In this document: positions 1-8,841 of the stretch, in pieces
How positions within the stretch are numbered: the first letter of the stretch is position 1
Layout of the letters: every line of letters starts with the position of its first letter
Source: Anaerolineales bacterium
GTDB taxonomy: Bacteria; Chloroflexota; Anaerolineae; Anaerolineales; Villigracilaceae
Assembly (NCBI GenBank): GCA_030834895.1
Contig: JAUQXA010000024.1
Coordinates: forward strand, 434,001-498,000
Direction: 5' to 3'
Length of the DNA: 64,000 nucleotides
Position numbers and translations under genes: made by a program
The notes under the pieces: model-generated
The model's input: only the letters and a program-made list of their open reading frames with translations
What the model was told of the DNA's origin: nothing
Databases searched by the model: none

Positions 1-2
1 AA

Positions 3-1331
3 GAATCACGCTGGAATGTATTGGTTGCAAATGCTAAACAAAATGGCTTGCCATTAAGAATTGACACTGCTCTATCTACTGTTGAGAAGAAGAACCCCGC
101 GCTCAAAGGCGCATTACCAGATAATTATTATTCGCGCCTGAATTTAGACGAGAGCAAATTGGCTGCCCTGCTCGACAAAGTCAATGACATTGACACTCTC
201 AAGGATAAATCTCACGACCTTGTTGGTAGAGTGTACGAATACTTTCTTAGGAAATTTGCCATTGCAGAAGGCAAAGGTAAAGGTGAATTTTATACACCTA
301 AAAGCATTGTCAATTTGATTGCTGAAATGATCGAGCCGTATAGCGGCAAGATTTACGACCCTTGTTGCGGATCAGGCGGAATGTTTGTGCAATCTATGAA
401 GTTCATTGAAAATCATCATGGGAGTAAAAAAGAAGTTTCTATTTACGGACAAGAGGCTATCAATACAACTTACAAGTTGGCAAAAATGAATCTGGCTATT
501 CGAGGCATTTCGTCTAATCTGGGTGATATTGCCACCGACACATTTTTCAACGACCAGCACAAAGACCTAAAAGCGGACTTCATCATGGCGAACCCGCCTT
601 TCAACCAAAAGCAATGGCGGGCGGATAACGAACTGAAAGACGACCCGCGTTGGCAGGGTTATGACGTGCCACCCACAGGCAACGCCAACTATGCCTGGAT
701 TTTGAACATCGCCAGCAAACTTTCAGAGAATGGCATTGCGGGCTTTTTGCTGGCAAATGGCGCACTCAGCGGCGACGGAACAGAAAAAGCCATCCGCCGC
801 AAGTTGATCGAGAACAATATTGTGGAAGCCATTTTGGTTTTACCGCAGGATATGTTTTATACCACCAACATCAGCGTGACACTGTGGATTTTGAACAAGA
901 ATAAAAAGGCGCGGACGGTGGAACAGAACGGTGTATTGAAGAAATACCGTGACCGCCAAAAAGAAATCCTGTTCATGGATTTGCGCGAAATCGGCGAGCC
1001 TTTCGAGAAGAAATACATTCAGTTTTCAGAACATCATATTCAGAAAGTCGCCGAGACTTTTCATACTTGGCAGACGACTGACTTTGCCAAGAAGTACCAG
1101 AATACGCCCGAATATTGTTACAGCGCCAGTTTTGAAGAAGTGGAAAAGAAAGACTTCTCCCTTGTGCCGAGCAAGTACATTGAGTTCATCAACCGCGATG
1201 AAAACATTGACTTTGATGAGAAGATGACCGCCCTGCAAGGCGAGTTTGCCGAATTGCTGAAAGCCGAAGAAGGATCGAAAAAGGATTTATTGAAGGTCTT
1301 CAAAGAGTTGGGGTATGAAATCAAACTATAA
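3..1331 (+). CDS. hsdM: Type I restriction-modification methyltransferase subunit M (5' partial)
   Basis: N6-adenine methyltransferase subunit of a type I restriction-modification enzyme; with HsdS it methylates the bipartite target, and it is also needed for restriction. The reading frame is open to the window edge: codons from base 3 read ESRWNV before the first possible TTG at 21, matching the conserved HsdM N-terminal region, so the true start lies upstream. The SAM-binding motif DPCCGSGG is encoded near 357-380 and the catalytic motif NPPF near 591-602. The end GYEIKL overlaps hsdS by 17 bases, indicating translational coupling in an hsdM-hsdS-hsdR operon. The first ~500 bases look more AT-rich than the rest. 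Family assignment is secure; the target sequence cannot be read from this. Confidence 0.96.
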   Translation, partial: ESRWNVLVANAKQNGLPLRIDTALSTVEKKNPALKGALPDNYYSRLNLDESKLAALLDKVNDIDTLKDKSHDLVGRVYEYFLRKFAIAEGKGKGEFYTPKSIVNLIAEMIEPYSGKIYDPCCGSGGMFVQSMKFIENHHGSKKEVSIYGQEAINTTYKLAKMNLAIRGISSNLGDIATDTFFNDQHKDLKADFIMANPPFNQKQWRADNELKDDPRWQGYDVPPTGNANYAWILNIASKLSENGIAGFLLANGALSGDGTEKAIRRKLIENNIVEAILVLPQDMFYTTNISVTLWILNKNKKARTVEQNGVLKKYRDRQKEILFMDLREIGEPFEKKYIQFSEHHIQKVAETFHTWQTTDFAKKYQNTPEYCYSASFEEVEKKDFSLVPSKYIEFINRDENIDFDEKMTALQGEFAELLKAEEGSKKDLLKVFKELGYEIKL

Positions 1332-2538
1332 AAGGATTGGCGATTACATCCAATTAGTGGATGAACGAAATACAGGGCTAAAAGTGACCACGCTTTTAGG
1401 TCTGACCATTTCCAAGCAATTCATTCCATCTGTTGCCAACATTATTGGCACGGACATGGAAAATTACAAGATCATCCGCAAAAACCAATTTGCCTGTAGC
1501 ACCATGCAAGTGCGGCGTGACAGGAAAATGCCTGTTGCCTTGTTACAAGATTTTGAAGAAGCCATTATTTCCCCTGCTTATCCTGTCTTTGAAGTCATTG
1601 ACCCAAAGAAACTTTTGCCCGAATATCTGATGATGTGGTTCAGCCGCGCCGAGTTTGACCGCGAAGCCTTGTTTTATGCGGTTGGCGGTGTGCGTGGAAG
1701 TTTGGAATGGGAAGACTTTCTCAATATGACCCTGCCCATCCCCCACATGGACAAACAGCGCGAAATCGTCAAGGAATACAACACCATCCTCCAGCGCATT
1801 GACCTGAACAACCAATTGATTCAAAAACTGGAAGAAACCGCACAAGCCATTTACAAACAGTGGTTTGTGGATTTTGAATTCCCCAACGAAAACGGTGAGC
1901 CGTACAAGTCCGCTGGCGGGGAGATGGAATTCAATAAAGAATTGGACAGGGAGATACCAGCAGGTTGGGAAGTAATTCCTGTAAAAAAGTTCTGTGTTGA
2001 GATGAAAAGCGGCGGAACTCCAGACAGGGGAACGCCTGAATATTGGAATTCAAGAGATATACCTTGGATAAAAACGGGAGAACTAAGCAACAAGGTTCTT
2101 GTTGAAGCGGAAGAGTACATTTCAAATCTAGGTTGTAAAAACAGTTCAGCAAAGAAGTTGCCGATAAATTCTGTTTTGATTGCGATGTATGGTGAAGGAA
2201 ATACGAAGGGACAAGTTGGCTTTTTGAGATTTGAAGCAGCGACGAATCAAGCCTGCTGTGCAATGATTTGCGAGAATGTAAATAAATCTTCCTACCTGTA
2301 TTACTTTCTTAGAATCAACAGGGATGAAATTGCAAATATGGCGAACGGTGGGGCACAGCCTAATCTCAGCAAGGCGTTGATTGAAGATTTACGAATTATT
2401 AAGCCCAACGATGACTTATTCGATAAACATCCATTTACAAACATTATCAACACAAAAGAAGTTTACACAAGAGAAGAACTTTTACTTCAAAAAGCAAAAG
2501 AGTTATTGTTATCCAAACTTGCAACCGTGACAGACTGA
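1315..2538 (+). CDS. hsdS: Type I restriction-modification specificity subunit S
   Basis: DNA-recognition subunit of the type I complex. It has the usual two-half layout: target recognition domain 1 (about residues 1-150), a central helical conserved region (KLEETAQAIYKQWFVDFEF near 178-196), then target recognition domain 2 beginning with IPAGWEV, and a C-terminal coiled segment ending LLLSKLATVTD. The length (407 aa) is normal. The start overlaps the end of hsdM and hsdR follows after 10 bases. From about 1930 to 2530 the DNA is visibly richer in A+T than the preceding half, which suggests TRD2 was exchanged by recombination, as is well known for hsdS. Its C-terminus does not resemble the KAFKGEL tails scattered downstream, so those derive from another hsdS lineage. 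Confidence 0.95.
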   Translation: MKSNYKRIGDYIQLVDERNTGLKVTTLLGLTISKQFIPSVANIIGTDMENYKIIRKNQFACSTMQVRRDRKMPVALLQDFEEAIISPAYPVFEVIDPKKLLPEYLMMWFSRAEFDREALFYAVGGVRGSLEWEDFLNMTLPIPHMDKQREIVKEYNTILQRIDLNNQLIQKLEETAQAIYKQWFVDFEFPNENGEPYKSAGGEMEFNKELDREIPAGWEVIPVKKFCVEMKSGGTPDRGTPEYWNSRDIPWIKTGELSNKVLVEAEEYISNLGCKNSSAKKLPINSVLIAMYGEGNTKGQVGFLRFEAATNQACCAMICENVNKSSYLYYFLRINRDEIANMANGGAQPNLSKALIEDLRIIKPNDDLFDKHPFTNIINTKEVYTREELLLQKAKELLLSKLATVTD

Positions 2539-2548
2539 GAAGGCAAGC

Positions 2549-5500
2549 ATGAGCATCTTCAACGAAGAGACATTGGAAAACGCCGTCATCGAATTATTCG
2601 CCGCCGAAGGCTACCCCCATGTGCATGGCGAAACCATCCACAAGGAAATGGCGGATGTTTTACTGCGCGACGATCTCAGGCAGTATCTTTACAACCGTTA
2701 TTCCGAAGAAGACATCACCAAGAACGAAGTCGAAAGCATCCTGCGCCAACTCGATTCCTTTCCCAGTGCCGCCCTGTATGACAGCAATAAAAAGATTTTG
2801 AATCTGATTGCCAATGGCTTTACGCTCACCCGCGAAGACCGCACGAAGAAAGATTTCCAAGTCCACCTGATCGATTTTGATACTCTCGAAAACAACACCT
2901 TCAAGATCGTCAATCAACTAGAAATTCAAGGCACCGAAAAGCGCATCCCCGACGCGATCATCTACATCAACGGTCTGCCGCTGGTCGTCATCGAATTCAA
3001 GAGCGCGGTCAAAGAGAACGCCACCATCAAGAACGCCTTCGACCAGTTAACCGTCCGCTACCGCCGCGATATTCCCGAACTCTTCAAATACAACGCCTTT
3101 TGCGTCATCAGCGACGGCGTCAACAACAAAATGGGTTCGCTCTTCTCGCAGTACGATTTCTTCTATGCCTGGCGCAAAGTGGAGCCCACAGACAAACCAC
3201 AGGAAGGCATCGGCTCGCTCCTGACGATGGTCAAGGGCTTGTTCCACCAGCCCCGCCTGCTCGATGTCATCCGCAACTTTATCTACTTCCCCGACGCCTC
3301 CCGCAAAGAAGACAAAATCGTCTGCCGTTATCCGCAATATTACGCCGCCCGCCAGTTATACAACAGCATCCGCGCCAACATACGTCCGCACGGCTCAGGC
3401 AAAGGCGGAACATACTTCGGCGCGACGGGTTCGGGCAAGAGTTACACCATGCTGTATCTCTCGCGTCTGTTGATGAAAAGCCCGCATCTCTCCAACCCGA
3501 CCATTGTCCTCATCACCGACAGAACCGACCTCGACGATCAACTCTCCGCGCAATTCACCAATGCCAAAGACTTCATCGGCGATGCCGAAATTATCAGCGT
3601 CGAAAGCCGCGACGATTTACGTCAACGCTTGCAAGGCAGAAAAAGCGGCGGTGTCTTCCTCACGACCGTACAAAAATTTACAGAAGATTTGGGGCTACTG
3701 ACAGATCGTCCCAATGTCATTTGTATTTCTGATGAAGCCCACCGAACGCAAGTCAATTTAGATCAAAAAATTGTTGTTACCAAGAAGGGCGTAGAAACCC
3801 GTTACGGCTTCGCCAAATACCTGCACGACTCTCTGCCAAATGCAACTTATGTCGGTTTTACAGGCACGCCCATCGATGCCACAATGGATGTCTTCGGCGA
3901 AATCACCGACGCCTACACCATGAAAGAATCGGTGGACGATGAGATCACGGTCAAAATCGTCTATGAAGGCAGAGCCGCCAAAGTCCTGCTCGATGACAAG
4001 AAACTGAAAGAGATCGAAGACTATTACAAAAAGTGCGCCGAAGAAGGCACGAACGAATACCAGATCAATGAGAGTAAGAAAGCCGTCACCCATTTGGAAG
4101 TCATCCTGGGCGACCCCGACCGCCTGAAACTGCTGGCAAAGGATTTTGTCGAACATTACGAAACGCGAGTCAACGAAGGCGCAAGCGTCAAGGGCAAAGT
4201 AATGTTCGTCTCGTCCAGCCGCCCGATTGCTTATGCCTTATATAAGGAAATCATCGCCCTGCGCCCTGAATGGGCAGAAGTCCGCGAGAGTGACGGCACA
4301 AGTCAACTGACCGAAGCCGAAAAGCGCGACTTGAAACCGATTGAAACCATCAAGATGGTGATGACCCGCGACAAGGACGACGAGAAAACTTTATACGATT
4401 TACTTGGCACGAAGGAATATCGTAAAGAACTCGACAGGCAATTCAAGCAGGTCAATTCCAATTTCAAGATCGCCATCGTAGTGGATATGTGGATCACAGG
4501 CTTCGATGTGCCTTTCCTCGACGCCATTTATATTGACAAGCCGATCCAACAGCATTCCCTCATCCAAACCATTTCGCGCGTCAACCGCGTGTACGAAGGC
4601 AAAGAAATGGGCTTGGTGGTGGATTACCTCGGCATCAAGTCCAATATGAATATTGCGCTGGCGAAGTATTCCAAATATGGCGGCGAAGAATTCGACGAAA
4701 TTGACAAGACTGTTGCCATCGTCAAAGACCAGTTGGATTTACTCAACCGCTTATTCCACAAGTTTGATGCCTCCAAATATTACAACGGCACACCGCTGGA
4801 GAAATTGCATTGTCTCAACCGCGCCGCCGAATTCGTGCAAATGACCGAAGAGATCGAAAAGCGTTTCATGGCGATTGCCTACAAACTGCGCGGCGCGTAT
4901 GATTTGTCCGTCACCAGCGAAAAGATTACACAGCAAGAACGCGACCAAATCCACTTCTATTTTGCTATCCGTTCGATTGTCTTCAAACTTACAAAAGGCA
5001 ATGCCCCCGACCTTGCCCAAATGAACGCCCGCGTCACCGAGATGATTTACGAAGCCCTGCAAAGTGAAGGCATCGAAGAAATCTTCAAACTCGATAAGAA
5101 CGATCCCAATGTGGATATTTTCAGCGACGAGTACATGGCAAAGATCGAAAAGATTGAACTGCCAAACACCAAGATCAAACTCCTGCAAATGCTCTTGAAG
5201 AAAGCCATCGACGACTTCAAGAAGGTCAACAAAATCAAGGGCGTGGATTTCTCCAAACGTCTGAAACGTCTGGTTGAACTCTACAACGAACGTAAAGACT
5301 TTGAAACCTTCAAAAGCGAAGTGGTGGACGACCTCGCCGAAGAATTTGCCAAGTTATTCAAGGACTTGCAGGTTGAACGAAATTCCTTCACCGAATTGGG
5401 TATCAACTTTGAAGAAAAAGCCTTCTACGATATTCTCAAAGCCATCTCGGAGAAATACAAATTCCCCTACCCCGAAGATAAACTGATTGCCCTTTCCAAA

Positions 5501-5692
5501 GCCGTCAAAGTCATTGTGGATGAGAAAGCCAAATTCACCGACTGGTCACAGCGCAATGACATCAAAGCCGAATTACAAGTCGCCTTGATTTTGACGCTGG
5601 ACGAACACGGTTATCCGCCCTTTACGCGGGACGAAGTCTATAAAGAGATTTTCGAGCAGGCAGAGAATTTCAAGAAGTATGTGATGGAGTAA
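2549..5692 (+). CDS. hsdR: Type I restriction endonuclease subunit R
   Basis: Motor and nuclease subunit that translocates DNA and cuts far from the recognition site. In order: an N-terminal nuclease core with the PD-ExK-type pattern PDAIIYINGLPLVVIEFKSA (2950-3009); a superfamily 2 helicase with Walker A GATGSGKS (3419-3442), DEAH box in ISDEAH (3724-3741), motif GFTGTPID, motif ITGFDVPFLDAIYIDKP and arginine-finger motif QTISRVNRVY; then a long helical C-terminal region. Length 1047 aa is typical. It starts 10 bases after hsdS, with GAGAAGGCAAGC upstream as a modest ribosome site. All catalytic motifs are intact, so the restriction system appears functional apart from the unseen hsdM 5' end. 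Confidence 0.97.
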   Translation: MSIFNEETLENAVIELFAAEGYPHVHGETIHKEMADVLLRDDLRQYLYNRYSEEDITKNEVESILRQLDSFPSAALYDSNKKILNLIANGFTLTREDRTKKDFQVHLIDFDTLENNTFKIVNQLEIQGTEKRIPDAIIYINGLPLVVIEFKSAVKENATIKNAFDQLTVRYRRDIPELFKYNAFCVISDGVNNKMGSLFSQYDFFYAWRKVEPTDKPQEGIGSLLTMVKGLFHQPRLLDVIRNFIYFPDASRKEDKIVCRYPQYYAARQLYNSIRANIRPHGSGKGGTYFGATGSGKSYTMLYLSRLLMKSPHLSNPTIVLITDRTDLDDQLSAQFTNAKDFIGDAEIISVESRDDLRQRLQGRKSGGVFLTTVQKFTEDLGLLTDRPNVICISDEAHRTQVNLDQKIVVTKKGVETRYGFAKYLHDSLPNATYVGFTGTPIDATMDVFGEITDAYTMKESVDDEITVKIVYEGRAAKVLLDDKKLKEIEDYYKKCAEEGTNEYQINESKKAVTHLEVILGDPDRLKLLAKDFVEHYETRVNEGASVKGKVMFVSSSRPIAYALYKEIIALRPEWAEVRESDGTSQLTEAEKRDLKPIETIKMVMTRDKDDEKTLYDLLGTKEYRKELDRQFKQVNSNFKIAIVVDMWITGFDVPFLDAIYIDKPIQQHSLIQTISRVNRVYEGKEMGLVVDYLGIKSNMNIALAKYSKYGGEEFDEIDKTVAIVKDQLDLLNRLFHKFDASKYYNGTPLEKLHCLNRAAEFVQMTEEIEKRFMAIAYKLRGAYDLSVTSEKITQQERDQIHFYFAIRSIVFKLTKGNAPDLAQMNARVTEMIYEALQSEGIEEIFKLDKNDPNVDIFSDEYMAKIEKIELPNTKIKLLQMLLKKAIDDFKKVNKIKGVDFSKRLKRLVELYNERKDFETFKSEVVDDLAEEFAKLFKDLQVERNSFTELGINFEEKAFYDILKAISEKYKFPYPEDKLIALSKAVKVIVDEKAKFTDWSQRNDIKAELQVALILTLDEHGYPPFTRDEVYKEIFEQAENFKKYVME

Positions 5693-5744
5693 AAGAAACC
5701 TTGTTGCGTGATAGCTTTGTCTCCTCCCCGCTTGTTGGGGAGGT

Positions 5745-5821
5745 CGGGAGGGGTTGGCAGTCCGCTCCGCAAACAACAGCGGGTGCGACTATCGGGAGGG
5801 GCGTTCAAGGGAGAGCTATGA
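5745..5821. repeat. Interspersed repeat, copy 1, ending in an HsdS-like tail
   Basis: A segment running from CGGGAGGGGTTGGCAG to GGGAGAGCTATGA is nearly identical to 14953-15031. The shared core is CCGCTCCGCAAA, AACAGCGGGTGCGAC and ATCGGGA. Its last 21 bases read A-F-K-G-E-L-stop, the same peptide end seen at several other places in the island and typical of HsdS C-termini. Confidence 0.8.
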
Positions 5822-5848
5822 GAGCAGCCCCCTCTGTCCTACGGACAT

Positions 5849-5999
5849 CTCCCCCAAATACGACGATAGTGCTGTCGGATTTGGGGGAGAACATGGAATT
5901 GAGATTTTTTATGAATACTGAAAGCATAACTAAAATTTTGATTTCAAAAGCAACAGTCCCTCCCCAATTTCGACGTGCTCTTCGTCGCAATTGGGGAGG
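5849..5999. repeat. Two palindromic elements in the hsdR-downstream spacer
   Basis: CTCCCCCAAAT at 5849-5859 is mirrored by ATTTGGGGGAG at 5879-5889. CCTCCCCAATT with TCGACG (5959-5976) is mirrored by CGTCG and AATTGGGGAGG (5983-5999). Both are stable hairpin sequences of the kind dispersed through this genome. The second supplies the GGAGG ribosome site for the next gene. No convincing protein is encoded in 5693-6014. Confidence 0.7.
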
Positions 6000-6014
6000 T
6001 TAGGAGGGGAAGAA

Positions 6015-6374
6015 ATGCCGCGCCCGCCCAGAAGCAATCCAAACACCAGAACCCACGCCATCGAATTGCGAAAGGAACTCACTCCTGCCGAAGGAAAACT
6101 GTGGTCACGGATTCGCAACGACCAACTTGGAGTCAACTTTCGGAGACAACATGCTGTTGGAAATTACGTTCCAGATTTCTGCTCGCCAAAAGCAAAACTT
6201 GTGATTGAACTGGATGGAAGTCAGCATTTGGAGCAGGAAGAATACGATAAGGAAAGAACCAAGTATCTTGAATCGCAAGGTTACAAAGTGATCCGCTTTT
6301 GGAATAACGATGTAATGAATAATATTGAAGGCGTTATACTTGCCATTATGTATGCGCTGGAGAAACAGCAGTGA
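6015..6374 (+). CDS. DUF559 domain protein (Vsr/restriction endonuclease-like fold)
   Basis: Small (119 aa) protein of the DUF559 family, distantly related to very-short-patch-repair and PD-(D/E)xK nucleases. Visible hallmarks are the N-terminal LRKELTPAEGKLWSRIRN, the core FRRQHAVGNYVPDFCSP and the putative active-site stretch KLVIELDGSQHLE, followed by KERTKYLESQGYKVIRFWNNDV and a C-terminal helix. The ATG at 6015 is chosen because GGAGG and AGGAGGGG lie just upstream; an earlier in-frame TTG at 5991 falls inside the palindrome. It sits directly downstream of the type I system, but its cellular role is not established. A broken paralogue lies at 17234-17362. Confidence 0.88.
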   Translation: MPRPPRSNPNTRTHAIELRKELTPAEGKLWSRIRNDQLGVNFRRQHAVGNYVPDFCSPKAKLVIELDGSQHLEQEEYDKERTKYLESQGYKVIRFWNNDVMNNIEGVILAIMYALEKQQ

Positions 6375-6628
6375 AGTTAATGTTAGCTGTAAATGAAAGA
6401 CTTGGACCTTCGGCAGCACGCATTGTGGCGTATCTCGATAACTTCTCGCTAACGCGAGACCTTCGGCAAGCGCGGCTGGCGTCCCACAAGGGGATGATAT
6501 CGCTGCGGGAGCCCCACAAGGGGGTGATATTACAGGTCAAGGGCGCGGAGGAGTTGCGCCCGTTCTGCGAAGCGGGGCGGACGCTGATGCCGTCCGTGCT
6601 GGATAAGGCGTTTAAGGGAGAACTATGA
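6371..6628 (+). pseudogene. Degenerate HsdS C-terminal fragment with repeat insertions
   Basis: An open frame overlapping the end of the DUF559 gene. It contains two pieces that match the usual C-terminal end of HsdS proteins: ARIVAYLDN near its middle and LMPSVLDKAFKGEL at its end. They are separated by repeat-like sequence (6440-6534) and by a short RPFCEAGRT insert. The block CTGCGGGAGCCCCACAAG at 6503-6534 recurs at 8587-8618. I read it as a recombination remnant rather than an active gene. The ending AAGGGAGAACTATGA carries a Shine-Dalgarno-like sequence. Confidence 0.6.
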
Positions 6629-6629
6629 T

Positions 6630-6705
6630 GTCATTGCGAGGAGCATTCTTTGCGACGAAGCAATGCCCTGTTCGAGGAGATTGCTTCGCTATCGCTCGCA
6701 ATGAC
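6630..6705. repeat. Palindromic repeat family A, copy 1
   Basis: Starts GTCATTGCGAGGAGC and ends GCTCGCAATGAC, with the inner arms GAAGCAAT and ATTGCTTC. Copies of the same design occur at 10079, 33638, 37805, 58464 and 63151. Confidence 0.88.
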
Positions 6706-6851
6706 ATTACCGTAAAAAGAGAGGGAAATCTTCAAGAGAGCAACTGCTTGATTTAAGATATGCTTTAGATACAATAGTGTCGTAAGCTCGTTAGAAAGTC
6801 ATGAGGCGCCGGGAAAATAAACCCCGGTGTTGGTTTCCAAAGGAAGTAACC

Positions 6852-8042
6852 ATGGAAAGCAGAAAGATCACCTCTATATTCTTTGAAGCCAGCAGGCTCG
6901 AGGCGCGGGATCCCAAGGCCGCCATGCGAGAGTATGAGCGGGCGAACAAACAAAACACCGACCATTTTCCGATCATCACCATAGCCGCCTTGCTCCTGCC
7001 GACGCTCGCCACGTTGCTCACCTACTTTACAGTCGGGAAAATAAGCGAAGATGCAATCTGCCTGCGCCTGCCCTTATCGTTTGCCATCCAGTTCCTCGTT
7101 GGGTATTTTCCGGTCTTCTATTTGCGCCACAAGGCTTTGTCGGTCACACGGTTTCAATATCAGAAGAAGCAGGATCCGAATCCGGTTAAGACCATCGCAA
7201 TTGGTACATTGATGGTGATGGCGATGGATTTTCTTGCCATTCTGGGAGTTCTTATATTCGGTACCTTGATCGCTCTGCCTTTTCTCTGGCTTGTCGCCCT
7301 AATCCTTGGGTTGAATCTAGCTGATTTTGCCGAATGGCCGCGCATTTACAATTACTTCGGATGGTTCCTTGTCCTCCTCATGGGCTGTTCCTTTTATCTG
7401 ACCAATATGCCGATCTCCCCCTACTTCTTCCCGCCTACCGAATATGACAGAATGCAACGACCTGGGGCAAAGTTGCGTTGGTGGAGAATGTCAATGCAGT
7501 CCTTGGTATTGCAGGTCCCTGCAGGGTGGATCAAGAATTGGAGTCTCATCAAGCAAACGCTTGCTACGCTGGTCTTCACCTATCTCATCGGTCAAATCAA
7601 TCTTAATCTCGCGGACTTCCCCCTGCTCGAAGCAGTGGGGACCGCCGCCTTCGGAAGCCTTCTCCTGGCGCAGGGAATAGGCGAGGTGGAAGATGATCCG
7701 ATCGTTACGGGTTTGGCTAATTTGGGACGAGCACGCTGCCTGATCAGGCTGGGTCGTTTTGCATCGGCATTGGAATTGCTTTGGGAATTTCGAACCCACA
7801 CCTTTTTTTACCAGCCGATTAGGTCACTTGCTGCAACGCTTGAGGAATTCATACCCTATGTTCGGCGCGGCTGGCCGGATGAATTCGGAGAGCGCAAAAA
7901 GGAAAAAGCAATGCAATGGATCGAGGAGTTGAGGGAGGAGGACTGGGATCTCCCCTATTTGTCTTTGTGGGATTCGGGTCGGTTCGAAAGCTTCTCTCTT
8001 ATAACTAATTCATTTGATAGAAAGCTGCCCGCTCTAAGGTGA
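6852..8042 (+). CDS. Multi-pass membrane protein with TPR-like C-terminus, unrecognised
   Basis: I do not recognise the family. The 396-residue protein has a short soluble head, then hydrophobic segments at roughly 39-60, 70-92, 115-150 (two helices) and 170-192, a polar loop, and another hydrophobic pair around 235-275. The C-terminal part (LANLGRARCLIRLGRFASALELLWEF) resembles a tetratricopeptide helix pair. The start ATG 6852 has AAAGGAAGTAA upstream; an in-frame ATG at 6801 is less well supported. It lies alone between repeats in the accessory island. A membrane scaffold is possible, but nothing in the sequence proves a role. Confidence 0.72.
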   Translation: MESRKITSIFFEASRLEARDPKAAMREYERANKQNTDHFPIITIAALLLPTLATLLTYFTVGKISEDAICLRLPLSFAIQFLVGYFPVFYLRHKALSVTRFQYQKKQDPNPVKTIAIGTLMVMAMDFLAILGVLIFGTLIALPFLWLVALILGLNLADFAEWPRIYNYFGWFLVLLMGCSFYLTNMPISPYFFPPTEYDRMQRPGAKLRWWRMSMQSLVLQVPAGWIKNWSLIKQTLATLVFTYLIGQINLNLADFPLLEAVGTAAFGSLLLAQGIGEVEDDPIVTGLANLGRARCLIRLGRFASALELLWEFRTHTFFYQPIRSLAATLEEFIPYVRRGWPDEFGERKKEKAMQWIEELREEDWDLPYLSLWDSGRFESFSLITNSFDRKLPALR

Positions 8043-8214
8043 TTTCGCAATCGCCAAACAAAGGCCAGCACATCATGACAGCCCGCAAATTATAGTGACC
8101 TGAGCAAGGGGCCCACTTCGGCAAAGGAGAGCGATATCCCTTACTCTCCTTCAATAGTTGCTCCCAAAAGGCGGGTCGCTCAGGACGACGGGAAGGAGAG
8201 ATCGCAGGGAGGGC

Positions 8215-8367
8215 GTTCAAGGGAGAGTTGTGAAGAACGACCTCGCCTCCGCCCCCTCTCCCACGGGAGAGGGATGCCTGCGGGCAAGAATAACTCCCTC
8301 TCCTTTAGGAGAGGGTTGGGGAGAGGTTGGTTTGGGCGTGCTTGATAAGGTGTATAAAGGAGAGTAG
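8215..8367. repeat. Inverted-repeat element bounded by two HsdS-like tails (copy 1)
   Basis: Begins GTTCAAGGGAGAGTTGTGA, continues with CCCCCTCTCCCACGGGAGAGGG and TCCCTCTCCTTTAGGAGAGGG, and ends TTGGTTT at 8333. The block recurs with few changes at 13904-14023. Bases 8338-8367 read V-L-D-K-V-Y-K-G-E-stop, another HsdS-tail-like ending; its AAAGGAG is the ribosome site of the gene starting at 8371. No gene is seen in 8043-8370. Confidence 0.82.
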
Positions 8368-8370
8368 TGA

Positions 8371-8724
8371 ATGAAAATTGCATGTCCAAAATGTGACTTT
8401 CACCCCACGCCAAATATACTTTGGCAATGCCGCCCAGGCTGTGGTCATAGGTGGCATACATTTGCCACTCACGGCATCTGTCCGCGCTGTTCGAAGATGT
8501 GGCACGACACGCAATGTCCAGATTGTGAGTTATGGTCGCCTATTGATGATTGGTATCACGAGGATGTGCCAGAGCGGGTGATGCCGCTGCGGGAGCCCCA
8601 CAAGGAGGTGATATTACAATCTGCTGTGGGGGAGGAGTTGCGCCCATTTTTGGGGCGGACGTTGACACTGTCCCCGAGCGCAGCGAGCGGGACACCGTCC
8701 GTGCTGGCTGGGGTGGGTTCATGA
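8371..8724 (+). CDS. Small zinc-ribbon protein with repeat-derived C-terminal extension
   Basis: The first ~65 residues hold four Cys/His pairs: CPKCDFHP, CRPGCGHRWH, CPRCSKMWHDTQCPDC. This is the pattern of a double zinc ribbon, followed by acidic LWSPIDDWYHED. From about residue 70 the reading frame runs into the dispersed element also present at 6503-6628 (LREPHKEVILQ, EELRP), so the last ~48 residues are probably not ancestral. The start is firm: AAAGGAG lies 7-13 bases upstream. Function unknown; it could bind nucleic acid or act as a small adaptor. Confidence 0.7.
   Translation: MKIACPKCDFHPTPNILWQCRPGCGHRWHTFATHGICPRCSKMWHDTQCPDCELWSPIDDWYHEDVPERVMPLREPHKEVILQSAVGEELRPFLGRTLTLSPSAASGTPSVLAGVGS
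8587..8721. repeat. Diverged copy of the 6503-6628 element
   Basis: CTGCGGGAGCCCCACAAGG followed by GGTGATATTACA (8587-8618) matches 6503-6534. The following GAGGAGTTGCGCCC and GGGGCGGACG also match, but the KAFKGEL ending has decayed to CCGTCCGTGCTGGCTGG. It overlaps the 3' part of the zinc-ribbon gene. Confidence 0.75.
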
Positions 8725-8726
8725 AA

Positions 8727-8822
8727 AGACCTGACAGGTTTTCGGAGAAGTCTTGCGGTCAGAGATTCTTGTCCGCGCATGAGTTATGGTTGACTCATGT
8801 CACGATGAAACCTGTCAGGTCT
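8727..8822. repeat. Small element with 15-bp terminal inverted repeats
   Basis: AGACCTGACAGGTTT (8727-8741) is the exact reverse complement of AAACCTGTCAGGTCT (8808-8822). Each arm is itself nearly palindromic (ACCTGACAGGT). A single arm-like sequence, ACCTGTCAGGT, recurs near 30885. Only 66 bases separate the arms and no protein is encoded, so this is a miniature element or a regulatory hairpin. Confidence 0.75.
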
Positions 8823-8841
8823 GGATTGGCTGGAGGTCAAT

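Noticed and set aside
3100..3732. A 210-codon frame within hsdR in another phase
   Set aside because: Arg/Gln/His-rich nonsense composition inside a well-conserved gene.
5701..6003. A 100-codon frame after hsdR
   Set aside because: It consists of two palindromes and a dispersed repeat and has no protein-like features.
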